From JAPOQD01 sp964620555 (lineage in GTDB: Bacteria > Pseudomonadota > Gammaproteobacteria > Pseudomonadales > Halieaceae), in NCBI GenBank assembly GCA_964620555.1, contig CAZUGZ010000065.1:1-6948 (forward strand): a stretch of DNA of 6,948 bases, read 5' to 3'. The position numbers were made by a program, and so were the translations under genes. The notes beneath the pieces are model-generated. The model worked only from the letters and a program-made list of their open reading frames with translations. It searched no databases and was not told the origin of the DNA. Each line of letters begins with the position of its first letter. Position 1 is the stretch's first letter. This document shows positions 1 through 5,673 of this stretch, piece after piece.

Positions 1-55
1 AGGCACCGGGTTTTGATCCCGGCATTCGCAGGTTCGAATCCTGCCACCCCAGCCA
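1..55 (+). tRNA. tRNA-Gln (anticodon TTG), 5' end cut off by window edge
   Basis: This is the 3' portion of a glutamine tRNA. The anticodon stem is CCGGG (6-10) paired with CCCGG (18-22), around the loop TTTTGAT, which places anticodon TTG at 13-15. The T arm is GCAGG/CCTGC around TTCGAAT (28-44). The 3' acceptor strand is followed by discriminator G and an encoded CCA at 53-55. The acceptor 5' strand and most of the D arm lie before the window. A tRNA-Gln directly ahead of prs is a common gammaproteobacterial arrangement, which supports the identity. Confidence 0.93.
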
Positions 56-86
56 ACTTTGACCACTACTGTCAGAGGACGAGACT

Positions 87-1037
87 GTGTCGGCAAAAAT
101 GATGGTGTTCTCCGGCAATGCGAATCTCGCGTTGGCCAAAAAGGTCACCGGCAGATTGCATATCCCACTCGGCAGAGCCGATGTCGAGCGCTTCAGCGAC
201 GGTGAAGTATCGGTTGAAATCAATGAAAACGTGCGGGGCAAGGATGTATTCGTGTTGCAATCCACCTGCGCGCCGACCAATGACAACCTGATGGAACTGA
301 TTGTCATGATCGATGCCCTGCGCCGGGCATCGGCCACCCGCATCACCGCGGTGGTGCCCTATTTCGGCTACGCCCGCCAGGACCGCAGGGTACGTTCCTC
401 ACGGGTGCCGATCAGTGCCAAGGTAGTGGCGGACATGATGGTGAGCGTGGGTGTGGACCGGGTATTGACGGTGGATTTGCACGCCGAACAGATCCAGGGA
501 TTTTTTGCCTGTCCGGTGGACAACATTTACGCCTCACCGGTGTTGAACGACGATATAGAACGCTGTCGCTACAGCGACCTGATCGTGGTTTCTCCGGATA
601 TCGGTGGCGTGGTCCGCGCCCGGGCCATCGCCAAGTTGTTGAATGATGCCGACCTGGCAATCATCGACAAGCGCCGGCCCCAGTCCAACGAAGCCCAGGT
701 AATGAATGTCATCGGCGATGTCGACGGGCGCTGTTGCCTGTTGGTGGACGACATGGTGGACACCGCCGGCACCCTGTGCAAGGCAGCGACCGCGTTGAAG
801 AAAAACGGCGCCAAGCGGGTATTGGCCTACTGCACTCACGCGGTGTTGTCGGGACAGGCGATCGACAATATTGAAGCCTCCGCCCTGGATGAACTGGTGG
901 TGACCGACACCATCCCCCTCAACGGTGCCGCCAGTGCCTGCTCACGCATTCGCCAACTCACCATTGCCGGGTTGCTGGCGGAGTCCATGCGAAGGGTCAG
1001 CAACGAGGAGTCGATCAGCGCACTGTTCGACGAATAG
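87..1037 (+). CDS. prs: Ribose-phosphate diphosphokinase (PRPP synthetase)
   Basis: This cytosolic enzyme transfers diphosphate from ATP to ribose 5-phosphate, giving PRPP for purine, pyrimidine, NAD, histidine and tryptophan synthesis. The protein is 316 residues, against 315 in E. coli from memory, and is collinear throughout. Visible landmarks are FSDGE (36-40), INENVRG (45-51), PYFGYARQDR (91-100), the catalytic-site His in DLHAEQ (His132), KRRP of the flexible catalytic loop (195-198) and the PRPP loop VDDMVDTAGT (220-229). The C-terminal NEESIS is also conserved. The GTG at 87 is preferred because AGAGGA (74-79) sits 7 bases upstream and the N-terminus then matches family length; ATG at 99 is the alternative. 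It follows tRNA-Gln by 31 bases and precedes rplY by 53. Nothing suggests loss of function. Confidence 0.98.
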   Translation: MSAKMMVFSGNANLALAKKVTGRLHIPLGRADVERFSDGEVSVEINENVRGKDVFVLQSTCAPTNDNLMELIVMIDALRRASATRITAVVPYFGYARQDRRVRSSRVPISAKVVADMMVSVGVDRVLTVDLHAEQIQGFFACPVDNIYASPVLNDDIERCRYSDLIVVSPDIGGVVRARAIAKLLNDADLAIIDKRRPQSNEAQVMNVIGDVDGRCCLLVDDMVDTAGTLCKAATALKKNGAKRVLAYCTHAVLSGQAIDNIEASALDELVVTDTIPLNGAASACSRIRQLTIAGLLAESMRRVSNEESISALFDE

Positions 1038-1090
1038 GGCAACTATCACTTTCGCCAGCGTGGCGATCCATTTTCCAGGGAGTACTGGTA

Positions 1091-1765
1091 ATGACCGAGA
1101 CATTTGAAATTGAGGCCGAAGTACGGGAGGCCACGGGCAAGGCCGCCAGCCGCCGCCTGCGCCGGCTGACCGGCCGCATTCCCGCCGTCGTGTACGGCGG
1201 CAATCAGCCATCCGTGGCGGTAACCCTGTTGCGCAAGGACTTCGAGCACTCACTGAGCAACGCAGCATTTTACTCCCGGGTTCTGACCATCAGGGTGAAC
1301 GGAGCCGAGGAACAGGTCATCCTCAAGGACCTGCAACACCATCCGGCCAGGGATCAGGTGATGCATGCCGATTTCCTGCGGGTCAGCGACGACGTGAAAA
1401 TCAAGGTCCACGTGCCCATCCGGTTCCTCAACGAAGAGACCTGTATTGGGGTGAAGACCGACGGCGGCATGATCCAGCATCAGGCTACCGACCTGGAGGT
1501 ATTGTGCCTGCCCGGGGATATGCCGGAGTACATCGAGGTGGATATGGCCGGGGTGTCAATGGGTGAAATCGTTCATATCTCCGACATAGAGTTGCCACCG
1601 GGTATCGAATCCGTGGCCCTGTCCCAGGGCGGTGATCACGACCTTGCCGTTTCCAGCGTATTGGCCCGCAAAGGCGGCGTAGAGGAAGAGGAAGAAGAGA
1701 CCCTGGAGGATGTGGTCGACGACGCCGATGTCGAGGCCACTGACAGCACGGAAGAAGAACAGTAA
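1091..1765 (+). CDS. rplY: 50S ribosomal protein L25/general stress protein Ctc
   Basis: This is a large-subunit protein that binds 5S rRNA. Its 224 residues form the two-domain CTC/TL5 type, whereas E. coli L25 is a single domain of about 94 residues. The N-terminal L25 beta-barrel covers about residues 5-97 and includes GKAASRRLRR (16-25), IPAVVYGG (30-37) and LKDLQHHPARDQVMHADFLRV (78-98; key residues D80, H83, H92, D94). The C-terminal TL5 domain covers about 100-192. From 197 the chain is an acidic, probably disordered tail with a run of six Glu and many further Glu/Asp. The ATG at 1091 is preceded by CAGGGAG (1076-1082) at good spacing. The gene lies between prs and pth, its usual place in gammaproteobacteria. 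The acidic tail is the only unusual part; its role is unknown. Confidence 0.96.
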   Translation: MTETFEIEAEVREATGKAASRRLRRLTGRIPAVVYGGNQPSVAVTLLRKDFEHSLSNAAFYSRVLTIRVNGAEEQVILKDLQHHPARDQVMHADFLRVSDDVKIKVHVPIRFLNEETCIGVKTDGGMIQHQATDLEVLCLPGDMPEYIEVDMAGVSMGEIVHISDIELPPGIESVALSQGGDHDLAVSSVLARKGGVEEEEEETLEDVVDDADVEATDSTEEEQ

Positions 1766-1792
1766 CCGGCTTCCCGTCCAGTTCCCGGCGGT

Positions 1793-1798
1793 GGTGGA
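1793..1798 (+). promoter_or_regulatory. Weak ribosome binding site that decides the pth start
   Basis: GGTGGA at 1793-1798 ends 7 bases before TTG 1806 and is the only purine-rich Shine-Dalgarno-like stretch near the pth N-terminus. No similar element precedes the in-frame GTG codons at 1791 and 1794 or the ATG at 1710. The match is partial, so initiation is probably weak or coupled to rplY translation, whose stop lies 40 bases upstream. Confidence 0.45.
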
Positions 1799-1805
1799 TC
1801 CGGTC

Positions 1806-2384
1806 TTGACCGAACCCGTCAAGCTGATTGTCGGCCTCGGCAACCCCGGTGAGTCGCACCGCGGCAGCCGCCACAATGCTGGCGCCGACCTGGTCGCCGT
1901 GCTGGCCCGCCAGCATGCGCTCACGCTAAAGCCCAGGTCCGGGTTTTTCGGGGCAGTCGGCCGCCTGGCCCTGCCTGGTGGGGTAGTGCACCTGCTCATT
2001 CCCGACACCTACATGAATCGCAGCGGCCAGGCGGTTGCCGCGGTGTCGAAGTTTTACCGGATCGACACCGCCAGCATCCTGGTAGCCCACGACGAACTGG
2101 ATTTCGAAGCGGGTACGGCGCGCTTCAAGAATGGCGGTGGGCACGGCGGTCACAACGGCCTGCGCGACATCGTCAAGGCGCTGGGCCCGGACTTCCTGCG
2201 GCTGCGCATCGGCATTGGGCACCCGGGTCCGGCAGCGGACGTCAGCCACTACGTATTGCACCCTCCTTCCGGGGCGGACCGGCAGCAGATAGACCAAAGC
2301 ATAGAGCGCAGCCTGGCGGCCCTGCCGCCACTGCTGGAGGGGGACTGGGTCACGGCAACCGCCAGGTTGCACGGCGACCACTGA
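1806..2384 (+). CDS. pth: Peptidyl-tRNA hydrolase
   Basis: This enzyme cleaves the ester bond of peptidyl-tRNAs released from stalled ribosomes and so recycles tRNA. From TTG 1806 the protein is 192 residues and begins MTEPVKLIVGLGNPG, very close to the E. coli N-terminus (MTIKLIVGLANPG, 194 residues in all, from memory). The catalytic set is complete: Asn13, His23, Met70, Asn71, Asp96 in VAHDELD, and Asn117 in GGGHGGHNGL, each offset by three from the E. coli positions. An ATG at 1710 would give a 32-residue extension overlapping rplY by 56 bases. That extension is low-complexity and unlike the family, so it was rejected. GTG 1791 or 1794 remain possible. The gene sits 40 bases after rplY and 15 before ychF, so co-transcription is likely. 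Confidence 0.95.
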   Translation: MTEPVKLIVGLGNPGESHRGSRHNAGADLVAVLARQHALTLKPRSGFFGAVGRLALPGGVVHLLIPDTYMNRSGQAVAAVSKFYRIDTASILVAHDELDFEAGTARFKNGGGHGGHNGLRDIVKALGPDFLRLRIGIGHPGPAADVSHYVLHPPSGADRQQIDQSIERSLAALPPLLEGDWVTATARLHGDH

Positions 2385-2399
2385 GCAAGAGGATTATTC

Positions 2400-3494
2400 G
2401 TGGGTTTCAAATGCGGCATTGTCGGCCTGCCCAATGTCGGCAAGTCCACCCTGTTCAACGCGCTGACCCGGGCCGGCATCGACGCGCAGAACTTTCCCTT
2501 CTGCACCATCGAACCCAATGCCGGTGTGGTCGCCGTACCCGACCCGCGGCGCAGCGAAATTGCCGCCATCGTCAAGCCGCAAAAGGAAATCGCCGCCACC
2601 ATGGAATTTGTGGATATCGCCGGCCTGGTGGCCGGCGCCTCCCGCGGCGAGGGATTGGGCAACCAGTTCCTCGGCCACATTCTCGAAACCGATGCCATTG
2701 CCCACGTGGTGCGCTGTTTTGAGGATGAGCGGATCACCCATGTCCACCGGCGGGTCGATCCGGTGGACGACATCGAAGTAATCAACACCGAACTGGCCCT
2801 GTCCGACCTCGAACGCTGTGAAAAGCAACTGCGCAAGCTCGCCCGTCTGGCCAAGGGCGGCGACCAGGAAGCGATCCGGACACAAACCCTGCTGCTGGAA
2901 AAACTGCTGCCACAACTCAATCAGGCCAGGCCGGTGCGCACGCTGAACCTGAGCCCGGCCGAATGGTCGCTGGTGCAACCGCTGCATTTACTTACCGTCA
3001 AGCCGACCATGTACATCGCCAATGTCGATGAAGAGGGTCTGCAGGGCAATGCCCTGGTGGCCTCGCTGCGCTCGATAGCGCAGGCGGAAAACGCCGCCCT
3101 GGTGGTGATCTGCAATCAGCTTGAAGCCGAAATCGCGGAGCTGGGGGACGCCGAACGCGATGAATTCCTGGCCGGACTGGGCTGGCCGGAAGCGGGCCTG
3201 AACCGATTGATCCGCACCGGTTACGGGCTGCTGAACCTGCACACCTACTTCACCGCCGGCCCCAGGGAAGTGCGGGCCTGGACCATCGAAGTGGGAACCA
3301 CCGCACCGGAGGCCGCCGGCCAGATCCACAGCGACTTTCAACGAGGCTTCATTCGCGCCGAAGTGGTGAGCTACGAAGATTTTATCGCCTGCCGGGGCGA
3401 ACAGGGTGCCAGGGATCGCGGTCGTTGGCGGCTGGAGGGCAGGGACTACCGCGTCCAGGATGGCGATGTGATTCACTTTCGCTTCAATGTCTGA
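2400..3494 (+). CDS. ychF: YchF/Ola1-type redox-responsive ATPase
   Basis: This is a ribosome-associated P-loop protein of the Obg group that prefers ATP to GTP. E. coli YchF is linked to ribosome binding and the oxidative stress response. The protein is 364 residues, against 363 in E. coli, and collinear. Landmarks are the Walker A GLPNVGKST (9-17), the switch segment NFPFCTIEPN (31-40), the G3 motif DIAGLV (72-77) followed by GEGLGNQF (83-90), and the altered G4 motif NVDE (208-211), in place of NKxD, that underlies ATP preference. A helical insertion lies at about 130-195 and a C-terminal TGS domain at about 278-362. GTG at 2400 is supported by AGAGGA (2388-2393) six bases upstream and by the MGFKCGIVGLPN start. 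It is the last protein gene of the conserved block. Confidence 0.98.
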   Translation: MGFKCGIVGLPNVGKSTLFNALTRAGIDAQNFPFCTIEPNAGVVAVPDPRRSEIAAIVKPQKEIAATMEFVDIAGLVAGASRGEGLGNQFLGHILETDAIAHVVRCFEDERITHVHRRVDPVDDIEVINTELALSDLERCEKQLRKLARLAKGGDQEAIRTQTLLLEKLLPQLNQARPVRTLNLSPAEWSLVQPLHLLTVKPTMYIANVDEEGLQGNALVASLRSIAQAENAALVVICNQLEAEIAELGDAERDEFLAGLGWPEAGLNRLIRTGYGLLNLHTYFTAGPREVRAWTIEVGTTAPEAAGQIHSDFQRGFIRAEVVSYEDFIACRGEQGARDRGRWRLEGRDYRVQDGDVIHFRFNV

Positions 3495-3590
3495 GCGGCC
3501 GCCTCCAACCCACCGCGCCCAATTTGACATGCCAGCCCGGAATTACCACAATCCGCAGCCTTCACAGCACCGGTAGTGGCAGTGGAATGC

Positions 3591-3599
3591 TGCTAAAAT
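3591..3599 (+). promoter_or_regulatory. Probable extended -10 promoter for tRNA-Met
   Basis: TGCTAAAAT is an extended -10 element (TGn plus TAAAAT, five of six matches to TATAAT) ending 21 bases before the tRNA. It would place transcription start near 3606, with a short leader. The following bases, GTACCGGCC, are GC-rich, as in stringently controlled stable-RNA promoters. No good -35 lies 17 bases upstream (3571-3576 is CGGTAG), which fits an extended -10 promoter. A second candidate, TTGACA (3524-3529) with CACAAT (3547-3552) at 17-base spacing, lies further upstream. Confidence 0.45.
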
Positions 3600-3620
3600 G
3601 TACCGGCCGGAGAGCGATGT

Positions 3621-3697
3621 GGCTACGTAGCTCAGTTGGTTAGAGCACAGCATTCATAATGCTGGGGTCGGTGGTTCAAGTCCACCCGTAGCTACCA
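3621..3697 (+). tRNA. tRNA-Met, elongator (anticodon CAT)
   Basis: This is a complete 77-base cloverleaf. The acceptor is GGCTACG (3621-3627) with CGTAGCT (3687-3693), the D stem GCTC/GAGC (3630-3633/3643-3646), and the anticodon stem CAGCA/TGCTG around TTCATAA, placing CAT at 3655-3657. The T arm is GGTGG/CCACC around TTCAAGT. Discriminator A is followed by an encoded CCA (3695-3697). The opening GGCTACGTAGCTCAGTTGG matches elongator tRNA-Met of E. coli from memory, and the initiator's three G-C pairs in the anticodon stem are absent. A lysidine-modified tRNA-Ile would also carry CAT, but the overall sequence favours Met. The first acceptor pair is G-U instead of the G-C I remember for E. 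coli. Confidence 0.95.
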
Positions 3698-3731
3698 TTT
3701 TCGATTTAAAAATCAATAGCTTAAAGAGCAC

Positions 3732-3971
3732 TCAAACCGTTCTACGGTGACCTGACCGCCTGAACCGAGTCCGGTGTTTTCGTTTCAATCTTTTAGTGTA
3801 AATGGCTCCGAACTTGATGCACCAAAGACGGATCGCCTCTCTGGATACGGTGATGCCTCGCTCAGCAAGAAGGTCTTCGATATCTCTGTGGCTTAGGTTG
3901 AAGCGATAGTAGAGCCAGACAGCATAGGAAATGATATCTGGCGGAAATCGGTGGCGCTTTTAGATATTCAT
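3732..3971 (-). pseudogene. IS6-family transposase relic, N-terminal part only
   Basis: Reading the minus strand from ATG 3971 gives M-N-I, then TAA at 3962-3960, then KRHRFPPDIISYAVWLYYRF and, further on, LSHRDIEDLLAERGITVSRE and AIRLWCIKFG. This is the recognisable N-terminal helix-turn-helix region of IS6/IS26-type transposases, which usually start MNxYKRHRFP, so codon four probably mutated from Tyr to stop. Similarity fades after the KRKHR near 3770 and the frame ends at TGA 3734-3732. About 60 recognisable residues remain of a usual 230 or so. The whole DDE catalytic domain is missing, so it cannot move itself. It lies 34 bases beyond tRNA-Met. I could not identify convincing terminal inverted repeats. 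Confidence 0.82.
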
Positions 3972-4057
3972 CCATCGATTCTACCAATTAAGGCCGGTTA
4001 ACTTGGCGGTGCCAACCTATGTGCCGGGAAGATCATCTCTCCAGCAACCTTACCGAT

Positions 4058-5296
4058 TCACGCCCATAGGGCATTGATGGGCACCGCGAAATACTTGTCA
4101 CCAAACCGCGCTACTCTGTCACCGTCATACAGCACAATCCCGGCAGAAAATTGCTTCCCTGTTGCCTCTGCCAATTTCCGTAAGCCCTTGAAGTCAGCCT
4201 TTGTCACCGTCGCCGCAGCCTTCACCTCTATACCAGCCACTTGCTGGCCTTTTTCCATCACGATATCAACTTCCACGCCATCCTTGTTGCGGAAATGGGA
4301 AAAACGGGTCTGCTCGTCTTGCCAACTGGCTATCTTGCGAAGCTCCTGATATACAAACGTCTCCAGGAGTTGGCCGAGTAATTCCCTATCACTCCACAAC
4401 GTGGCGGCATCCACACCAAGCAGGGCAGACGAGACCCCAGTATCACAGAGATGCAACTTGGGTGATTTGATCAAGCGACTGATGCGGTTACTGTGCCAGG
4501 GGGGTAGCTCTTCAACCAGGAAAACGTGCTCAAGCAGGGTCAAGTAATCACGAATCGTGGGACGACTCAACTGGAAGGGTGAAGACAGATCAACCACATT
4601 CAATAGCCTTGCCGTCTGCCCTGCAGCCAACGACATCAATCGCGGCAGCGCATCCAGTGCTGTAATGCGCGCCAGATCTTTCACATCGCGTTGCAATTGC
4701 GTTGCAATATAGTCACGATACCAGGCAGCTTGCCGTTTTGGCTTTGATCGTGCCAGCGCTGCAGGGTATCCACCTGCAGCAATCATCTCCGCCAATGCTA
4801 TAGCCTGTCTGGCATAGGTTCTTTCCCTGAAATCTGCTGTAAACACAGTCTGCATGAATGCGTTCTCTTGCGCGGAAATTTCAGCCTGTGCAAGCGGATA
4901 CAGCCTTAGTATTTCCATTCGCCCCGCCAGTGAATCCGCAAGTTTGGGTACTACCAAAACATTCGCTGAACCCGTCAACAGGAAGCGCCCTGGGCGCCGG
5001 GCACTGTCTACGCTGCTTTTGAGGGAGGTAAACAGTTCGGGTACACGTTGCACCTCATCCAGAATGACTTTGTCGGGCAGATCAGCGACAAATCCAATCG
5101 GGTCGACCTGTGCTGCCGCACGCTGCACATCGTCATCAAAACTGATGTAGCTATACCCTTGAGACTGCCCATAATGCATGGTCAGCGTGGTTTTACCGCA
5201 TTGGCGCGGCCCATGTATCAGCACCACCGGGGAATCAGCCAAGGCCTCATGCAAGCGAGGCTCGACGAATCGAGGAAAGAATTCAGACTCACTCAT
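4058..5296 (-). CDS. AAA_14/DUF4143 ATPase (COG1373 type), function unknown
   Basis: The 412-residue protein belongs to a widespread family of predicted P-loop ATPases with no settled role. The N-terminal ATPase domain (about 15-150) has Walker A GPRQCGKTT (29-37, Lys35), Walker B VILDEVQR (77-84, Asp80 and Glu81) and a sensor-like LLTGS (106-110). A middle helical part (165-235) leads to a winged-helix-like stretch (240-265). The C-terminal DUF4143 part (about 200-360) ends in a nuclease-like core: Glu312 in LETFVYQEL, Asp344 in VEVDIV, and Glu357-x-Lys359 in GIEVKA. That spacing resembles PD-(D/E)xK folds, but activity is unproven. The N-terminus FPRFVEPRLHEAL is typical of the family, which supports ATG 5296. 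No Shine-Dalgarno sequence precedes it. The start codon lies in the last unit of a tandem repeat array, suggesting autoregulation. The frame is intact and less GC-rich than the core genes. Confidence 0.9.
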   Translation of the reverse strand: MSESEFFPRFVEPRLHEALADSPVVLIHGPRQCGKTTLTMHYGQSQGYSYISFDDDVQRAAAQVDPIGFVADLPDKVILDEVQRVPELFTSLKSSVDSARRPGRFLLTGSANVLVVPKLADSLAGRMEILRLYPLAQAEISAQENAFMQTVFTADFRERTYARQAIALAEMIAAGGYPAALARSKPKRQAAWYRDYIATQLQRDVKDLARITALDALPRLMSLAAGQTARLLNVVDLSSPFQLSRPTIRDYLTLLEHVFLVEELPPWHSNRISRLIKSPKLHLCDTGVSSALLGVDAATLWSDRELLGQLLETFVYQELRKIASWQDEQTRFSHFRNKDGVEVDIVMEKGQQVAGIEVKAAATVTKADFKGLRKLAEATGKQFSAGIVLYDGDRVARFGDKYFAVPINALWA

Positions 5297-5400
5297 TCGG
5301 CCGATTGTAAGGTTTTATTCGGCCAAATGTAAGTTCTATGCTGTCCAATTGGAAGTTTTTCTATCAGCCAACTGAAACTTCATGGTTGACCAATACCAAG
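5294..5400 (-). repeat. Iteron-like tandem repeat array, 22-23 base period, at the ATPase start
   Basis: On the minus strand, four clear units run toward the ATPase: 5380-5360, 5357-5337, 5335-5316 and 5314-5294. A fifth, degenerate unit lies at about 5400-5383. The core is CTTACATTTGGCCGAAT in the best unit. The others keep CTTnCAnTTGG or close variants, with GGCCGAAT also in the unit nearest the gene. The GG of each core falls at 5390-5391, 5368-5369, 5345-5346, 5323-5324 and 5301-5302, giving spacings of 22, 23, 22 and 22. Sites thus recur about every two helical turns, on one face of the DNA. The final unit ends in GAATG, whose ATG is the ATPase start codon. A protein bound here would block the start region. 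Units are adjacent without variable spacers, so this is not CRISPR. Confidence 0.8.
5304..5333 (-). promoter_or_regulatory. Candidate promoter inside the repeat array (possible leaderless mRNA)
   Basis: On the minus strand, TACAAT (5309-5304) matches the -10 consensus at five of six positions. CTTACA (5333-5328) matches TTGACA at four of six, with an 18-base spacer. Both elements sit at equivalent places in neighbouring repeat units. Transcription would start about seven bases after the -10, essentially at ATG 5296, so the mRNA would have little or no leader. This agrees with the absence of a Shine-Dalgarno sequence. The assignment is from base matching only. Confidence 0.35.
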
Positions 5401-5525
5401 GGCACGGGGAGGCGATGGCCCTGGATGGTGCCCACTGTGCGTGAAATTTGCGTGACGAATGACTGGGGCTACCCCAAAGAAAAAAGTGCGAAAGAAATTT
5501 GACACTACCTTGGCATGGTCAATCT

Positions 5526-5544
5526 CCTGATTAGTTAAATCAGG
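5526..5544. repeat. Small perfect hairpin (7-base arms)
   Basis: CCTGATT (5526-5532) is the reverse complement of AATCAGG (5538-5544), with a five-base AGTTA loop. No T tract follows on either strand, so it is unlikely to be an intrinsic terminator. It sits inside the suspected insertion-sequence end and may be part of that relic. Confidence 0.5.
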
Positions 5545-5570
5545 GTGTCCACTAAACCGAGGGAACTGCG

Positions 5571-5620
5571 AAGTGAAACAAGAGCACTTGTTATTTCACT
5601 TTTAGCGGTAAAAGTGAAAT
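5571..5620. repeat. Overlapping inverted repeats with three AAGTGAAA-type arms
   Basis: ATTTCACTTTT (5593-5603) and AAAAGTGAAAT (5610-5620) are perfect 11-base complements around the loop AGCGGT. The middle arm can also pair with an earlier one: AAGTGAAACAAG (5571-5582) complements CTTGTT (5587-5592) plus TCACTT (5596-5601), with a three-base ATT bulge and an AGCA loop. The two foldings share the middle arm and exclude each other. A further related segment, TATTTCATTT, lies at 5632-5641. The stems are AT-rich and lack a following T run. An operator pair, a switching RNA or a mobile-element remnant all remain possible. Confidence 0.6.
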
Positions 5621-5673
5621 TAAATGGCTCCTATTTCATTTACATCAGTGCGGAACAAGACGGTATCTTTACT

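Larger units (their letters stand above)
5401..5673. other. Non-coding spacer between Fic gene and ATPase array
   Basis: I see no convincing gene in this 273-base stretch. It holds the hairpins listed separately and a stretch (about 5508-5550) that on the minus strand reads like the start of a transposase gene. There, AGGAG (5528-5524) is followed by ATG CCA AGG (5516-5508) and then an immediate TAG. TGGACACC lies just upstream of it (5551-5544), which could be an insertion-sequence end. A TTGACA at 5499-5504 on the plus strand has no matching -10 and no gene downstream. The Fic gene ends 54 bases to the right of the longest hairpin, but no T-tract terminator is visible. Confidence 0.5.

Noticed and set aside
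1710..1805. ATG 1710 as the pth start
   Set aside because: It overlaps rplY by 56 bases and adds 32 residues unlike the Pth family, with no supporting ribosome binding site.
2249..2987. Long open frames antisense to pth and ychF
   Set aside because: They mirror the GC-rich codon pattern of well-identified genes on the other strand and have no recognisable domains.
3524..3552. Main promoter for tRNA-Met from TTGACA and CACAAT
   Set aside because: The -35 is perfect, but the -10 matches only four of six and the leader would be about 60 bases; the extended -10 at 3591 is better placed. A minor role is possible.
3746..4017. Terminal inverted repeats around the IS6 relic (3746-3766 and 3996-4017)
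   Set aside because: The match needs several gaps and does not resemble known IS6 ends such as GGCACTGTTGCAAA; a local palindrome TTGGCGGTGCCAA (4003-4015) explains part of it.
5294..5400. CRISPR array
   Set aside because: The units are 20-23 bases, degenerate and adjacent, with no unique spacers, and no cas genes are present.
5499..5504. Plus-strand promoter at TTGACA
   Set aside because: No acceptable -10 lies 16-18 bases downstream and no plus-strand gene follows.
5593..5620. Intrinsic terminator for the Fic gene
   Set aside because: The 11-base stem is AT-rich and no T tract follows on either strand.
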